From Dugong dugon (taxonomy: Eukaryota > Chordata > Mammalia > Sirenia > Dugongidae): a stretch of 64,000 nucleotides of DNA. This document shows positions 1-12,099 of the stretch, piece after piece. Made by a program: the position numbers and the translations under genes. The DNA is taken from contig CM057475.1 of NCBI GenBank assembly GCA_030035585.1, positions 2,489,501 to 2,553,500 of the forward strand, in the 5' to 3' direction. Under the pieces are notes generated by a model that was given only the letters and a program-made list of their open reading frames with translations, ran no database searches and was not told the DNA's origin. The first letter of the stretch is position 1, and each line of letters begins with the position of its first letter.

Positions 1-56
1 TGCCGTACCATATCTGAGTGACTGACCCTGCCAATTGGTGAAGGAGGTGAAAAGTA

Positions 57-1190
57 TTGTGCCCACAGACAAGCAAACAACAAAGAACACACAGTCCACG
101 TACTCAGATACAGTCCAATTTTTCAAAATATAAAAAGGGGATGAAACAAACAAATCTACAATCAATTAATGAGAAAAATAACTACTTAATGCCCCGGAGA
201 CAGCAGACAATATCAAAACATTTACAAAACCAGGACAGGATGGTTCCAGTAGGCGTCCAACATAAAACACCAGATGACTCTCCTGTGGAAGAAAATGCAC
301 TAGAACTACCTAATAGGGAATTAAAATCTCTAATACTCAGAATTCTCCAAGAGCTGAGGCAAAAACCTGACAAACATGAGGAGAAAATAGACAAATTCAT
401 GGAAAATACAGACGAAAAATTGGAATTGTTCAGGAAAATAATGCAGGAACAAAATGCCAAAATGAATTCACAACTAGAAATTATACAAAAACAACAATTA
501 GAAATCCAAAACATAAACAACAAAATTTCAGAAATGGACGACGTCATAGAAGGGCTGAGAAGCAGATTTGAAATGGCGGAAGACAGGATCAGTGGAATTG
601 AAGACAAACACTGGATACAACTCTGTTTCAGGAAAACTCAGAAAAAAGAACAAAGAAAAATTAAGAGACCCTGAGAGTTATGTGGGATATAATCACAAGC
701 AAAAATTTGCGAGGGATTGGAATTCCAGAACAGGGGGAGGAAACAGAAAACACAGAGAGGATCATTGAAGAACTGCTGACAGAAAACTTCCCCAATATTA
801 TGTAAGATGAAAAGCTGGCCATCCAAGAAGCTCAACGAACCCATATAGGAGAGACCCCAAAAGAAAATCACCAAGGCATATCATAATCATACTCGCCAAA
901 ACCAAAGACAAAGAATTCTGAGAGCAGCTCGTGAAAAACAAGAAGTCCCATACAGAGGAGAAACAATAAGACTAAGCTCAGATTATTCGGCAGAAACCAT
1001 GCAGGCAAGAAGGCAATGGGATGACATATATAAAACCTTGAAAGAAAAAAATTGCCAGCCAAGAATAATATATCCTGCAAAACTCTCATTCAAATATGAT
1101 GGTGAAATTAGGATATTTCCAGATAAACTGAAATTAAGGGAATATTGAAAAGTCAAACCAAACTTACAAGAATTATTAAAGGGAGTTCTT
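57..1190 (+). pseudogene. L1 ORF1p remnant (copy A)
   Basis: This is the RNA-binding chaperone frame of L1. The open part 57-674 encodes a basic, Gln/Asn-rich N-terminus, then a heptad-rich coiled coil at roughly residues 90-190 (EKIDKFMENTDEKLELF, KISEMDDVIEGLRSRFE), as expected for the ORF1p trimer stalk. The RNA-binding middle and C-terminal domains follow in other frames: about 690-890 (TENFPNI-like and QEAQR-like stretches) and 990-1150 (QARRQWDDIYKTLKEKN). A frame change near 600-690, a stop near 801 and a stop near 1146 break the protein. No host function is implied. Confidence 0.85.
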
Positions 1191-1654
1191 CGAACTGAGG
1201 ACAAACTGCTTCAGCTCACAGGCAGAATCTAGGACACAGGATTGTACCAGCCAGATACCAGTCTAGGTAATGAATTCTCAAGGACTATCCAAAACCAAAA
1301 GAAATACAACAGGGAATCAGAGCAGTTACTCTGTAAATGACAACAACATCCGAACAATGAAAGAGGGAATAAACGGCATAGGTGTAGAACCTTCTCATGG
1401 AGAGGAAAGCAAGGTGATACCAAGTAATAACAGACTGCTTCAAACTTAGAAAGATAAGGGTAAAATTCATGGTAACCACAAAGAAAGTTAACAAACATAC
1501 TCATAAAAAAAAAGAGGAAAAACATAAAGGCTCAGCAAAAACAAAACCTACAAAAACAAAAGAAATGGAAAAAAAATCCACAAACAAAAGTAACTCAGCA
1601 CAAGAGAGTAAGAAGAACAAAGAAAGCTTCAGCACCACAAAAAAGCACTACAAA

Positions 1655-4600
1655 ATGACAGTAACAAACTCACATCTCTCAATAATTAAACTGAATGTAA
1701 AAGGACTCAATGCACCCATAAAGAGACGGAAAGTGACAGAATGGATAAGAAAACAGGACCCATTAATATGCTGTCTACAAGAGACACACCTTAGAAACAA
1801 AGATGTGAATTTATTAAAAGTCAAAGGTTGGAAAAAAATATATCAAGCTAACAACTACCAAAAAAGAGCAGGAGTGGCAATACTAATCTCAGATAAAATA
1901 GACTTTAAAACAAAATCGACCATGAAAGACAAAGAAGGACACTATATAATGATTAAGGGGACGATGCATCATGAAGACATAACCATAATAAACATCTACG
2001 CATGCAATGACAGGGCTCCAAAATACATAAAACAAACTCTAACGACACTGAAAAGAGAAATTGACAGTTCCACAATAATAGTAGGAGACTTCAACACACA
2101 CTCTCATTAAAGAACACAACAACTAAGAAGAAACTCAGCAAAGAAAGATACAGAAGACCTAAAGGGCACAATCAGCCAACTTGACCTCACAGAGATATAT
2201 AGAACACTCCATCCAACCGCTGCAAAGTACGCATTCTTTTCCAATGCACATGGAACGTTCTCCAGAATAGACCACATCTTAGGCCACAGAGCAATCCTCA
2301 ACAAGATCCAAAACGTTGAGATAATTCAAAGTATCTTCTCTGACCACAATGCCATCAAGGTAGAAATTAACAATAGAAAGAGCAAAGGAAAAAAATCAAT
2401 GACATGGAAACTGAATAATACCCTGCTTACACATCACTGGGTAATAGAAGAAATCAGAGATGTAATCAGAAAAATTCCTAGAATCAAATAAGTATGAAAA
2501 CACATCATACTAAAACCTTTGGGACACAGCAAAGGCAGTCCTCAGAGGACAATTTATAGCAATAGATGCACATATCAAAAAAGAAGAAAGGGACAAAATC
2601 AAAACATTAACTGCGGAACTCAAACAAACAGCAAAAAAAGCCCACAACCACCGGAAGAAAGGAAATAGTAAAGATCAGAGCAGAAATAAATGAAATAGCG
2701 AACAGAAAAACAATAGAAAGAATCAACAAAACCAAAAGTTGGTTCTTTGAAAGAATCAACAAAAGCAATAAACCACTGGCCAGACTGACAAAAGAAAAAC
2801 AGGAAAGGACACAAATAACCCAAATAAGAAATTTAATGGGGGACATTACAACAGACCCAACTGAAATAAAAAGGATTATAACAGAGTATTATGAAAAACT
2901 ATACTCCAACAAATTTGAAAACCTAGAGGAAATGGATAAATTTCTAGAAACACACGGCCTACCCAAACTACAATAAAGTGATGTTGAAAATCTGAACAGA
3001 CCCATAACAAGAGAAGAGATTGAAAAGGTAATAAAAAATACTCCTAACCAAAAGAAGCCCTTGCCCAGATGGCTTCACTGGAGAATTCTACAAAACATTT
3101 ACAGAAGAGCTTGTACCAGTACTACTCAAGTTATTTCAGAGCATGGAAGAGGAAGCAACACTTCCAAATTCATTCTATGAAGCCAGCATAGCGCTGATAC
3201 CAAAACCAGGCAAAGACGTCACAAAAAAAAATTACAGACCAAGATATCTCATGAATATAGATGCAAAAATTCTGAACAAAATTCTAGCCAATAGAATTCA
3301 GCATCATATCAAAAAAATAATACACCACGACCAAGTAGGATTCATACCAGGTATGCAAGGATGGTTCAACATTAGAAAATCAATCAATGTAATCCACCAC
3401 ATAAATAAAAGGAAAGAAAAGAATCACCTGATCATATCAGTTGATGCAAAAAAAGCATTTGACAAAGTCCAACACCAATTCCTGATAAAAACTCTCAATA
3501 TAATAGGTATAGAAGGGAAATTTCTCAACATAATAAAGGGCATCTACGTAAAACCAACGGCCAACATCATTCTTAATGGAGAGAGGCTGAAAACATTCCC
3601 CTTGAAAACAGGAACAAGAGAAGGACACCCTTTATCACCACTCCTATTTAACATTGTTCTGGAAGTTCTAGCTAAAGCAATAAGGGAAGAAAAAGAAGTA
3701 AAGGGCATCCAAATTGGTAATGAAGAAGTTCAACTGTCCCTGTTTGCAGATGATATGATACTATACCTAGAAAACCCTAAATACTCCACGAGAAATCTAC
3801 TGGAACTAATAGAAAGATTTAGCAGAGTAGCAGGATACAAGATAAACATTCAAAAATCAGTTGGATTCCTATACACCAATAAGGAGAAAGATGAAAAGGA
3901 AATCAGGAAAACAATACTATTTTCAAATACCCCTAAAAAGATAAAATACTTAGGAATAAATCTGACCAGGGATGTAAAAGACGTATACAAAGAAAACTAC
4001 AAAACACTACTGCAAGAAACCCAAAGGGATCTACATAAATGGAAAAACATACCATGCTCATGGATAGGCAGACTCAATATTGTGGAAATGACAATTCTAC
4101 CCAGAGTAATTTACAAATACGACAGAATCCCGATCCAAATACCAAGAACATTCTTCCAAGAAATGGAAAAACTAATCATTAACTTTATATGGAAAGAGAA
4201 GAAGCCCCGAATCAGTAGAGCACTACTGAAGAAGAAGAATAAAGTTGGAGGACTGACAGTACCTGACATCAGAACCTACTGTACAGCTACAGTAGTCAAA
4301 ACAGCCTGGTACTGGTACAATGACAGATACATTCAGCAATGGAACAGAATTGAGAACCCAGATTTAAATCCATCCACCTACAGTAACCTGATCTTTGACA
4401 AGGGCCCAAAGTCTATCAAATGGGGAAAAGACAGTCTTTTTAACACATGGTGCTGGCAAAACTGGATATCCATCTGGAAAAAAATGAAACAGGACCCATA
4501 CCTCACACCGTATACAAAACCTACTTCAAAATGGATCAAAGACCTTAATATAAAGCCTAAAAGTATAAAGTTCATCGAAGATAAAATAGGACCAACACTT

Positions 4601-5279
4601 CAGGCCTTAATACACGGCATTAACAGGATACAAACCATAACCATCAATGCACAAACCCCAGTAGATAAGCTAGATAACTGGGATCTTCTAAAAATCAAAC
4701 ACCTGTGCTCTTCAAAAGACTTCACCAAAAGAGTAAAAAGAGAACCTACAGACTGGGAAAAATTTTGTGGACAGTAGAAGTCAGACAAAGGTCTAATCTC
4801 AATAATCTACAAGAAAATCCAACACCTCTACAAAAAAAATAAATAATCCTATTAAAAAATGGGCAAAGGAAATGAGCAGACACTTCACCAAAGCAGACAT
4901 TCAAATGGCCAACAGACACATGAGGAAAGGCTCGTGATCACTAGCCATTAGAGAAATGCAAATTAAAACCACAATGAGATACCATCTCACCCCGGCATTA
5001 CTGGCACAAATCCAAAACACTGGAAATAACAAATGTTGCAGGGGCTGCGGGGAGATCAGAACTCTTATGCACTGCTGGTGGGAATGTAAAATGATACCAC
5101 CATTTTGGAAAATGATATGGCACTTCCTCAGGAAGTTAGAAATAGACATACCATTCGATCCAGCAATCCCACTCCTAGGAATATATCCTAGAGAAATAAG
5201 TCATCACTGGAATAGACGTATGCACACCTATGTTCATGGCAGCATTGTTGACAATAGCAAAATGATGGAAGCAACCTAG
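1655..5279 (+). pseudogene. L1 ORF2p remnant: endonuclease and reverse transcriptase (copy A)
   Basis: This frame encodes the target-primed reverse transcription enzyme of L1. An APE-type endonuclease is read at about 1655-2110: an Asn motif (LNVKGLN), the catalytic Glu in LQETHL, and GDFNTH. A stop at 2108-2110 cuts the domain and the rest (about 2110-2490) lies in another frame. The reverse transcriptase is open over 3143-4777 (544 codons) with [14 protein letters not shown], the [14 protein letters not shown] region and the catalytic FADD box ([11 protein letters not shown]). The Cys-rich C-terminus ([17 protein letters not shown]) is in the open stretch 4956-5279. At least three frame breaks make it non-functional. 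Confidence 0.92.
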
Positions 5280-6400
5280 TTGCCCATCGACAGATGCATG
5301 GATAAACAAACTATGGTACATCCACACAATGGAGTACTGTACAATGAGAAAGAACAACAATGAATCTGTGAAGCATCTCGTAACATGGATGAAACTGGAG
5401 GGCATTATGGTGCGTGAAATAAGTCAATCACAAAAGAACAAATATTGCATGAGACCTCTATTGTAAAAACCCATGAAAAAGTTCACACACAAAATGTAAC
5501 AATCTTTGTTGGTTACCAGGGATGGGAGGGGTGGGGGGGAAGTACTAAACAGGCAATAGATAAGTGGTATCTTGGGTGAACGGTGAGACAGTACACAATA
5601 CGAGGGAAACTAGCACAACTTGTAGAAGGAAAGGTCATGGAAGCCCCATAGACACATCCAAACTCCCTGAGGGACTGAATTGCTGGGTGGAGGGTTGTGG
5701 GGACCATGGTCTCGGGGAACATCTAGCTCAGTTGGCATAACACAGCTTATAAAGACAATGCTCTACATTCTACCTTGGTGAGTAGTGTCTGGGGTCTTAA
5801 AAGCCTGTGAGCGGCCATCTAAGATACTCCACTGGTCTCATCCCTTTGGGAGCAAGGGGGAAAGAAGAGAACAGGATTCAAGGAAAAGATTAGTCCGAAG
5901 GACTAATTGTTCACAGCTACGAAGGCCTCCACCGGACTGAGTCCAGTACAGCTAGATGGTGCCCGGCTACCTCCACTGACTGCTCTGACCAGGATTACAA
6001 CAGAGGGTTCTGGACAGAGCTGGAGAAGTATGTAGAACATAATTCTAGCTCACAAAAAAGGAGACCAGATTTACTGGCCTAAAGGAGACTGGATAAACCC
6101 CGAGAGTATGGCCCGCAGACACCCTTTTAGCTAAGTGGTGAAGTTATCTCCAAGGTTCACCATTCAGCCTGGGAGTGGACCGCCCAGTAAAACCAAATGA
6201 GAGTAACGAATTACAGTAGTCCAGTGACAAGGGCCAGAAAGCAGAAGGGGACAAGGAAGCTGGTGATAGGGAACCCAAGGTTGAGTAAGGATATTGTTGA
6301 TGTGTTGTGAGATTTTTAACCATTGTCATAGGGCAACATTTGTAGTAACTGTTAAATGAGAAACTATTTTGTTCTGTAAGCCTTCATCTTAAGTGAGAAT

Positions 6401-6515
6401 AACTGCACAATTGGAAGAGCGTAGTCAGTGTCACTGAACTGTGCATATAGAAATTTTTGAAATGGTGTATCTTTGGCTATGTGTATTTTCAGTAAAAAAA
6501 GAAAAGGTTGAGGAG
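6401..6515 (+). repeat. Short interspersed repeat between two L1 3' ends
   Basis: About 110 bp (cactgaactgtgcatatag, then a gtgtattttcagtaaaaaaa end) sits between two successive L1 3' termini. The same family recurs in sense at 62855-63085 and in antisense at 25246, 29531 and 34322. It carries an A-rich tail, so it was probably retroposed. I do not know its family name. It may be the 3' end of another L1 subfamily. Confidence 0.55.
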
Positions 6516-6634
6516 TTACGAAGTTGACATTTTGTGGGTTGTTAACCAATGTCATAAAACAATATGTGTACCACTGTTTAATGAGGAACTATTTGTTCTG
6601 TAAGCCTTCACCTGAAGTACAATAAAAAAAAGAG
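6516..6634 (+). repeat. Second L1 3'-end fragment
   Basis: This is a 5'-truncated copy of the last roughly 120 bp of the same L1 3' UTR, repeating the sequence at about 6310-6400 (ttgttctgtaagccttca in both) and ending in a poly-A stretch at 6628. From there to 6715 there is only A/T-rich tail-like sequence. Confidence 0.75.
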
Positions 6635-6714
6635 TGTACAAAAAGCAAGTTGCAGAAATATAAAAAAAAAATCTCCAGAAAAAAAAGAATGAACATAAAT
6701 AAATATATTTTAAA

Positions 6715-7188
6715 GCAAAAAAAAAATATATGTATCAATTTGGCTAGGCCATGATTCTCAGTATTTTGTGATTGTCCACCATTTTGTCATCTGATGTGGT
6801 TTTCCTATGTGTTGTAAATCCTACCTCTATGATGTTAATGAGGTGGGATAGGCAGCAGTTATGTTAATGAGGCAGGACTCAGTCTTGAGCGGATCTCTTT
6901 TGAAGTATAAAATAGAGAAGAGAGCAGAGAGACAGGGGTACCTCATACCACCAAGAAAGCAGTGCCAGGAGTGTCCTTTGAACCTAGGTTTCCTGCGCAG
7001 AGAAAATCTCAGTCCAGGGAAAGATTGATGACGAGGACCTTCCTCCAGATCTGACCGAGAAAGCCTTCCCCTGGAGCTGATGCCCTGAATTTGGACTTCT
7101 AGCCTAGTAGACTGTGAGAGAATAAACTTCAGTTTGTTAAAGCCATCCACTTGTGGTCTGTCTGTTATAGAATCACCAGATGACTAAG
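6715..7188 (+). mobile_element. Solo LTR-like element, MaLR/ERVL type (copy 1)
   Basis: This matches the two LTR-like elements at 32162-32651 and 32676-33168 over most of its length. Shared landmarks are 'ggctaggccatgattctcag', 'gttaatgaggcaggactcag', a TATA-like tataaaatagaga, 'tttggacttctagcc', and an end in ...agatgactaagaca. Its first roughly 25 bp look lost. No internal retroviral sequence is attached. The class is inferred from the 5-bp duplications at the other two copies and from the shared 3' end with MLT1-like elements. Confidence 0.7.
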
Positions 7189-7275
7189 ACAGGCATATTT
7201 GTACAACGTCCAAATCACATAACGTTCTATTTCACAGAACGTATTATGGACATTAAGCAACGCATGACTGTATAT
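7186..7275. repeat. Tigger/MER2-like DNA transposon terminus
   Basis: A roughly 90-bp fragment (acagaacgtattatggac, attaagcaacgcatgactgt) resembles the terminal inverted repeat of the MER2/Tigger group. A related fragment starts at 29318 in the opposite sense. No transposase is visible. Confidence 0.5.
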
Positions 7276-7857
7276 TTATTCGTATACACACAGGTGTGCG
7301 CACACATATATTTTTTGCTTTATTCTACAGTTTGTTCTTATGTATGGTTTTCTTTGTATTTATCAATTTTTCCATATACTTAACCTCTTAAACATGCAAG
7401 CTGATATCTTTCATCAGTTTTGGAAAATACTTAGGTATGATTGCTTCGAATAATGCTTCTACTGTAGTCTCCTTCTCTCCTGGGACTCTAATTACATCAA
7501 TATTAGTCCTTTCGAGTCTAACTCACATGTCTCTTAGGCTCTTTTCTTCTTCTTTATTCTTTTACTCTGAGCTTCAGTCTGAGTATTTTCTGTTAGTCTG
7601 TCTTCCAGCATTCTGGCATTAATCTAATCAATTGATTTAATAGCATATATTTTTTTCAATTCTACAGTTTCCATTTCGTTCTTTTTTTTTTAAACAAATA
7701 TCAATTTTCTGATAAAATTATCCATACTTTCTATTTTTTCCTTTCTTTTCTTCTGTTTAACAAAGTCACCCTAATTATTTACAGTCTTTTTCTGAAAACT
7801 GCAAACACGTGAGTGCTCATATGGGATGGTCAGGATCTTAGACCTGCTCATGCTGCT
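7276..7857 (-). repeat. Old L1 ORF1-region remnant, antisense
   Basis: From about 7386 the reverse strand resembles the ORF1 N-terminal region of an old L1, comparable to the antisense stretch at 31490-31870 (both have a tacttcaaatatt or ttcgaataatgct motif followed by ccttctctcctgggactc or an equivalent). It is strongly decayed with no open frame. Positions 7276-7385 are T-rich and unassigned. Confidence 0.5.
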
Positions 7858-7989
7858 ATCTTGCCAATTGTTGTTGTTAGGTGCCATGAAGTCAGGTCCA
7901 ACTCATAGCAACCCTGTGCACCACAGAACGAAACACTGCCCGGTCGTGCTCCATGCTTGCAATTGTTGTTATGCTTGAGCCCATTGTTG

Positions 7990-10900
7990 CAGCCACTGTG
8001 TGAATCCATCTCATTGAGGGTCTTCCTCCTTTTTTCTGACCCAAGCATGATGTCCTTCTCCAGGGACTGATCCCTCCTGACAACACGTCCAAGGTATGTA
8101 AGACGTAGTCTTGCCATCCTTCCTTCTAAGGAGCATTCTGGTTGTACTTCTTCCAAGACAGATTTGTTTGTTCTTTTGGCAGTCTATGGTATATTCAATA
8201 TTCTTCGCCAGCACCACAATGCAAAGGCGTCAATTCTTCTTCGGTATTCCTTATTCATCATCCAGCTTTCATCATGCATGTGATGCGATTGAAAACACCA
8301 TGGCTTGGGTCAGGCACACCTTAGTCTTCAAGGTGACATCTTTGCTTTTCAACACTTTTTTTTAAATTGTTGTAGTTTAAATGAAGTTTACATTTCACGT
8401 TAGTCTCCCATACAAAAATTTATACATACATTGTTACGTGACCCTTCATACTGTGACAGCACACTCCTTTCCACCCCTGATTTTTCATGTCCATTCAAAG
8501 CTTTTCAACACTTTAAAGAGGTCTTTTGCAGCAGATTTGCCCAATGCAATGCGTCTTTTGATTTCCTAACTGCTGCTTCCATGGGTGTTGATTGTGGATC
8601 CAATTAAAATGAAATCCTTGACAACATCAGTCTTTTCTCCGTTTATCATGATGTTGCTTGTTGATCCAGTTGCGAGGATTTTTGTTTCCTTTATGTTGAG
8701 GTGTAATCCATACCGAAGGCTGCGGTCTTTGATCTTCATCAGTAAGTGCTTCAAGTCCTCTTCACTTTCAGCAAGCAAGGTTGTGTCATCTGCATAATAC
8801 AAGTTGTTAATGAGTCTTCCTCCAATCCTGATGCCATTTTCTTCTTCATATAGTCCAGCTTCTTGGATTACTTGCTCAGCATACAGATTGAATAGGTATG
8901 GTGAAAGGATGCAACCCTCATGCCCACCTTTCCTGACTTTAAACCACGCAGTGTCCCCTTGTTCTGTCTGAACTGTCTCTTGATCTGTGTACAGGTTCCT
9001 CATGAGCACAATTAAGTGTACTGGAATTCCCCTTCTTCGCAACGTTATCCATAATTTGTTATGATCCACACAATCGAATGCCTTTGCATAGTCAATAAAA
9101 CACAGGTAAACATGTTTCTGGAATTCTCTGCTTTCAGCCAGGATCGATCTGACATCAACAAAGACATCCCTGGGCCTATGTCCTCTTCTGAACCTGGCCT
9201 GAATTTCTGGAAGTTCCCCGTCAACATGCTGCTGCAGCCGCTTTTACTTGCGTGTGATATTAATGATATTGTTCGATAATTTCCACATTCGGTTGGATCA
9301 CCTTTCTTGGGAATAGGCATAAATATGGATCTCTTCCAGGCAGTTGGCCGGGTAGCTGTCTTCCAAATTTCTTGGCACAGACGAGTGAACACTTCCAGCA
9401 CTGCATCCATTTGTTGAAACATCTCAGTTGGTATTCTGTCAATTCCTGGAGCCTTGTTTTTCACCACTGCCTTCAGTGCAGCTTGGACTTTTTCCTTCAG
9501 TACCATCAGTTCCTGATCATATGCTACCTCTTGAAATGGTTGAACGTCTACCAATTCTTTTTGGTATAATGACTCTGTATTCCTTCCATCTTCTTTTGAT
9601 CTTTCCTGCATCGTTTAATATTTTCCCCATAGAATCCTTCATTATTGCAACTTGAGGCTTGAATTTTTTCTTCAGTTCTTTCAGCTTGAGGAATGCCAAG
9701 CATGTTCTTCCCTTTTGGTTTTCTATCTCCAGCTCTTTGCACATGTCATTATAATACTTTACTTTGTCTTCTTGAGCTGCCCTTTGAAATCTGTTCTTCC
9801 TTTTGCTTTAGCTACTTGACGTTCAAGAGCAAGTTTCAGAGTCTCTTCTGACATCCATTTTGGTCTTTTCTTTCTTTCCTGTCTTTTTAATGATCTCTTG
9901 CTTTCTTCATGTATGATGCCCTTGATGTCATTCCACAACTCGTCTAGTGTTCGGTCATTAGTGTTCAATGCGTCAAATCTATTCTTGAGATGGTCTCTAA
10001 ATTCAGGTGGGATATACTCAAGGTCGTACTTTGGCTCTCTTGGACTTGTTCTAATTTTTCTTAGTTTCAACTTGAACTTGCATAGGAGCAATTGATGGTC
10101 TGTCCCATAGTCAGTCCCTGGCCTTGTTCTAACCGATGATATTGAGCTTTTCCATCCTATCTTTCCAGAGATGTAGTCGATTTGATTCCTGTGCATTCCT
10201 TCTGGTGAGGTCCATGTGTATAGTTGCCGTTTATGTTGGTGAAAAAAGGTATTTGCCATGAAGAAGTCACAGGTCTTGCAAAATTCTATCATGTGATCTC
10301 TGGCATCATTTCTATAACCAAGGCTATATTTTCCAACTACTGATCCTTCTTCGTTTCCAGCTTTCACATTCCAATCACCAGTAATTATCAATTCATCTTG
10401 ATTGCATGTTTGATCGATTTCAGACTGAAGAAGTAGGTAAAAATCTTCAATTTATTCCTCTTTGGCCTTAGTGGTTGGTGTGTAAATTTGAATAATAGTC
10501 GTATTAGTTGGTCTTCTTTGTAGGCGTATTGATATCATCATATCACTGATAGCGTTGTACTTCAGGATAGATCTGGAAATGTTCTTTTTGACAATGAATG
10601 CAACGTCATTCCTCTTCAAGTTGTCATTCCTGGCATAGTAAACCATATGCTTATCTGATTCAAAATGGCCAATACTGGTCCATTTCATCTCACTGATGCC
10701 TAGGATATTGATGTTTATGCGTTCCATTTCATTTTTGACAATACAATTTTCCTAGATTCATAGTTCGTACATTCCACGTTATGATTATTAATGGATGTTT
10801 GCAGCTGTTTCTTCTCATTTTGAGTCTTGCCACAACAGCAAATGAAGGTCCCGAAAGCTTTACTCCATCCACGTCATTAAGGTCGACTCTACTTTGAGGA

Positions 10901-10992
10901 GGCAGCTCTTCCCCAGTTGTCTTTTGAATGCCTTCCAAGCTGGGGGGCTCATCTTCTGGCACTGTGTCAGACAATGTTCCACTGCTATTCAT
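7990..10992 (-). pseudogene. RTE endonuclease-reverse transcriptase polyprotein remnant
   Basis: Read on the minus strand from 10992. The N-terminal APE-type endonuclease shows ITWNVRTMNLGKL (Asn), ILGISEMKW (catalytic Glu), IITGDWNVKAGNEEGS (Asp/Asn) and TDHQLLLCKFKL (the SDH-like motif). The reverse transcriptase shows NKAPGIDRIPTEMF, FMPIPKKGDPTECGNYR, a DYAKAFD motif split by a frame change near 9060-9110, GCILSPYLFNLYAE, and the catalytic YADD box (NLYYADDTTLL). The C-terminal tail (TYLGRVVRRDQSLEKDIMLG) is at about 8000-8110. Frame changes near 10730, 10450, 9750, 9600 and 9060 plus the nested insertion at 8359 inactivate it. The order and motifs are typical of the single RTE ORF. Confidence 0.88.
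8359..8499 (-). mobile_element. 5'-truncated L1 3' end nested in the RTE element
   Basis: A T-run followed by about 135 bp of antisense L1-type 3' sequence (gtttaaatgaagtttac, cagcacactcctttccacc) is flanked by perfect 15-bp duplications 'gcttttcaacacttt' at 8344-8358 and 8500-8514. It is the same 3' subfamily as 14590, 16269 and 55284. It must be younger than the RTE copy it interrupts. Confidence 0.88.
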
Positions 10993-11199
10993 AAGGTTTT
11001 CACTGGCTAATTCTTTTCAGAAGTAGACTGTCAGGTCCTTCTTCCTAGTCTGTCTTATTCTGGAAGCTCAGCTGAAACCTGTCCATCATGGGTGACCCTG
11101 CTGGTATCTGAATACTGGTGGCATAGCTTCCAGCATCACAGCAACTCGCAAGCCCCCACAGTAGGACAAACTGACAGACACGTGGAGGATCTTGCCAAT

Positions 11200-11704
11200 A
11201 CTATAGTCAATTCCTGAGTAGTCTTCCCTTTTTGGAGCCAATTCAAACTCTTTTAAATTATAGCAATAGAATACTTTTAATATATGGTAGACATTACTGT
11301 TTTTTTCCAAACATATATATAGGAATGAAGATTACAGTGAAGATTACAATTGTCCTGTTGAGTAAGTCAATACAAAATAAAAAACAAAGAGAAAACAGGC
11401 ACAGAAACTTGTTGAGGTTGTATTACGAATATTGTCAAAGATCGAATCATCCTTCAAAAGCCATAGAAGTCTTTGACTGTTCAAGTCTTTTAAATGTCAT
11501 ACACCACAAAATGTGATTTTCTTCAGTTTTTTCTCCCTTTAATCCTTAATATATTTTACAACTTTTAATGCTATTGTGAATGCAAGTTATTTTTCTTAAT
11601 ATCATTGGGATAAAAGTAATTCGTGTCATATTTTCCAAGATAACGTTTTCTGAGAGGATAGTCATGAGTATTGTGCGTATGTGATCACATTTATGTAAAA
11701 TATT
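11200..11704. other. No feature recognised
   Basis: A/T-rich intergenic DNA between the RTE element and an AfroSINE. I see no open frame with a recognisable product and no named repeat. Confidence 0.4.
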
Positions 11705-11858
11705 GAGCCCTGGTGGCACAGTGGTCAAGAGTTCGGCTGCTAACGAAAAGGTCGGCAGTTCTAATCCACCAACCACTCCTTGGAAACCCTATGGAGCAGC
11801 TGTCGTTTGTCTTATCCGGCGACTCCTCTGCAATGTTGTTTTTTTTTTTTTTTTTTTT
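11705..11858 (+). mobile_element. AfroSINE-type SINE, short form
   Basis: It starts with the tRNA-derived head gagccctggtggcacagtgg (A box), then the B-box region 'ggcagttctaatccacc', then ccttggaaaccctatgg. The 3' RTE-like tail is cut short and ends in a 21-nt T run (11838-11858). The middle block (ggcagtctgcttcc...) found in long copies is absent. Confidence 0.85.
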
Positions 11859-12099
11859 GGTGTGCCTTATGGTTAAGCATGTAAGTCTCACAGCAAGAGG
11901 TGAAGCTGTGTTCAATGTTTCTTTCCTTCTTTTGGTTGGTATGTGTTTTCTGATTTTCCTAAAATGTTACTATGTAATTCTTGGAGGTTAGTCTCGTAAA
12001 ATGTATTATAATGAAATATTAATAATAATTTTCGTATCCCAGGAGAAGCCCTGCTGTTCGTGCATACTTTTATTTGTGTTGCTGGTTTGTCTTTCCAGC

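Larger units (their letters stand above)
1..6400 (+). mobile_element. L1 LINE copy A, sense, runs off the left edge
   Basis: A sense L1 retrotransposon enters from the left edge, so its 5' UTR is mostly missing. In order it shows an ORF1 remnant (from 57), an ORF2 remnant with endonuclease and reverse transcriptase (about 1655-5279) and a long 3' UTR. The 3' UTR matches, in reverse complement, the first kilobase of copies B (17306) and C (34545). Its 3' end reads ...ctgtaagccttcatctt, just before 6400. Both reading frames are interrupted, so it is not an active source. The family assignment rests on the ORF2 motifs and on agreement between the three copies in this window. Confidence 0.93.
7869..11188 (-). 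mobile_element. Complete RTE-type LINE, antisense, with 11-bp target duplication
   Basis: An RTE/BovB-type non-LTR retrotransposon lies on the minus strand. It is bounded by perfect direct repeats 'atcttgccaat' at 7858-7868 and 11189-11199, giving a 3320-bp insertion. One long frame with endonuclease and reverse transcriptase fills it. Its 3' end (left side, ttgttgttgttaggtgcc) lacks a poly-A tail and is a short-repeat type end, as is usual for RTE. A 140-bp L1 3' fragment is nested at 8359-8499. It probably corresponds to the elephant family called RTE1_LA in repeat libraries (from memory). Confidence 0.88.

Noticed and set aside
3143..4777. 544-codon reverse-transcriptase frame as a possible host gene
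   Set aside because: It is the middle of L1 ORF2 with normal L1 flanks on both sides, and the endonuclease part is interrupted.
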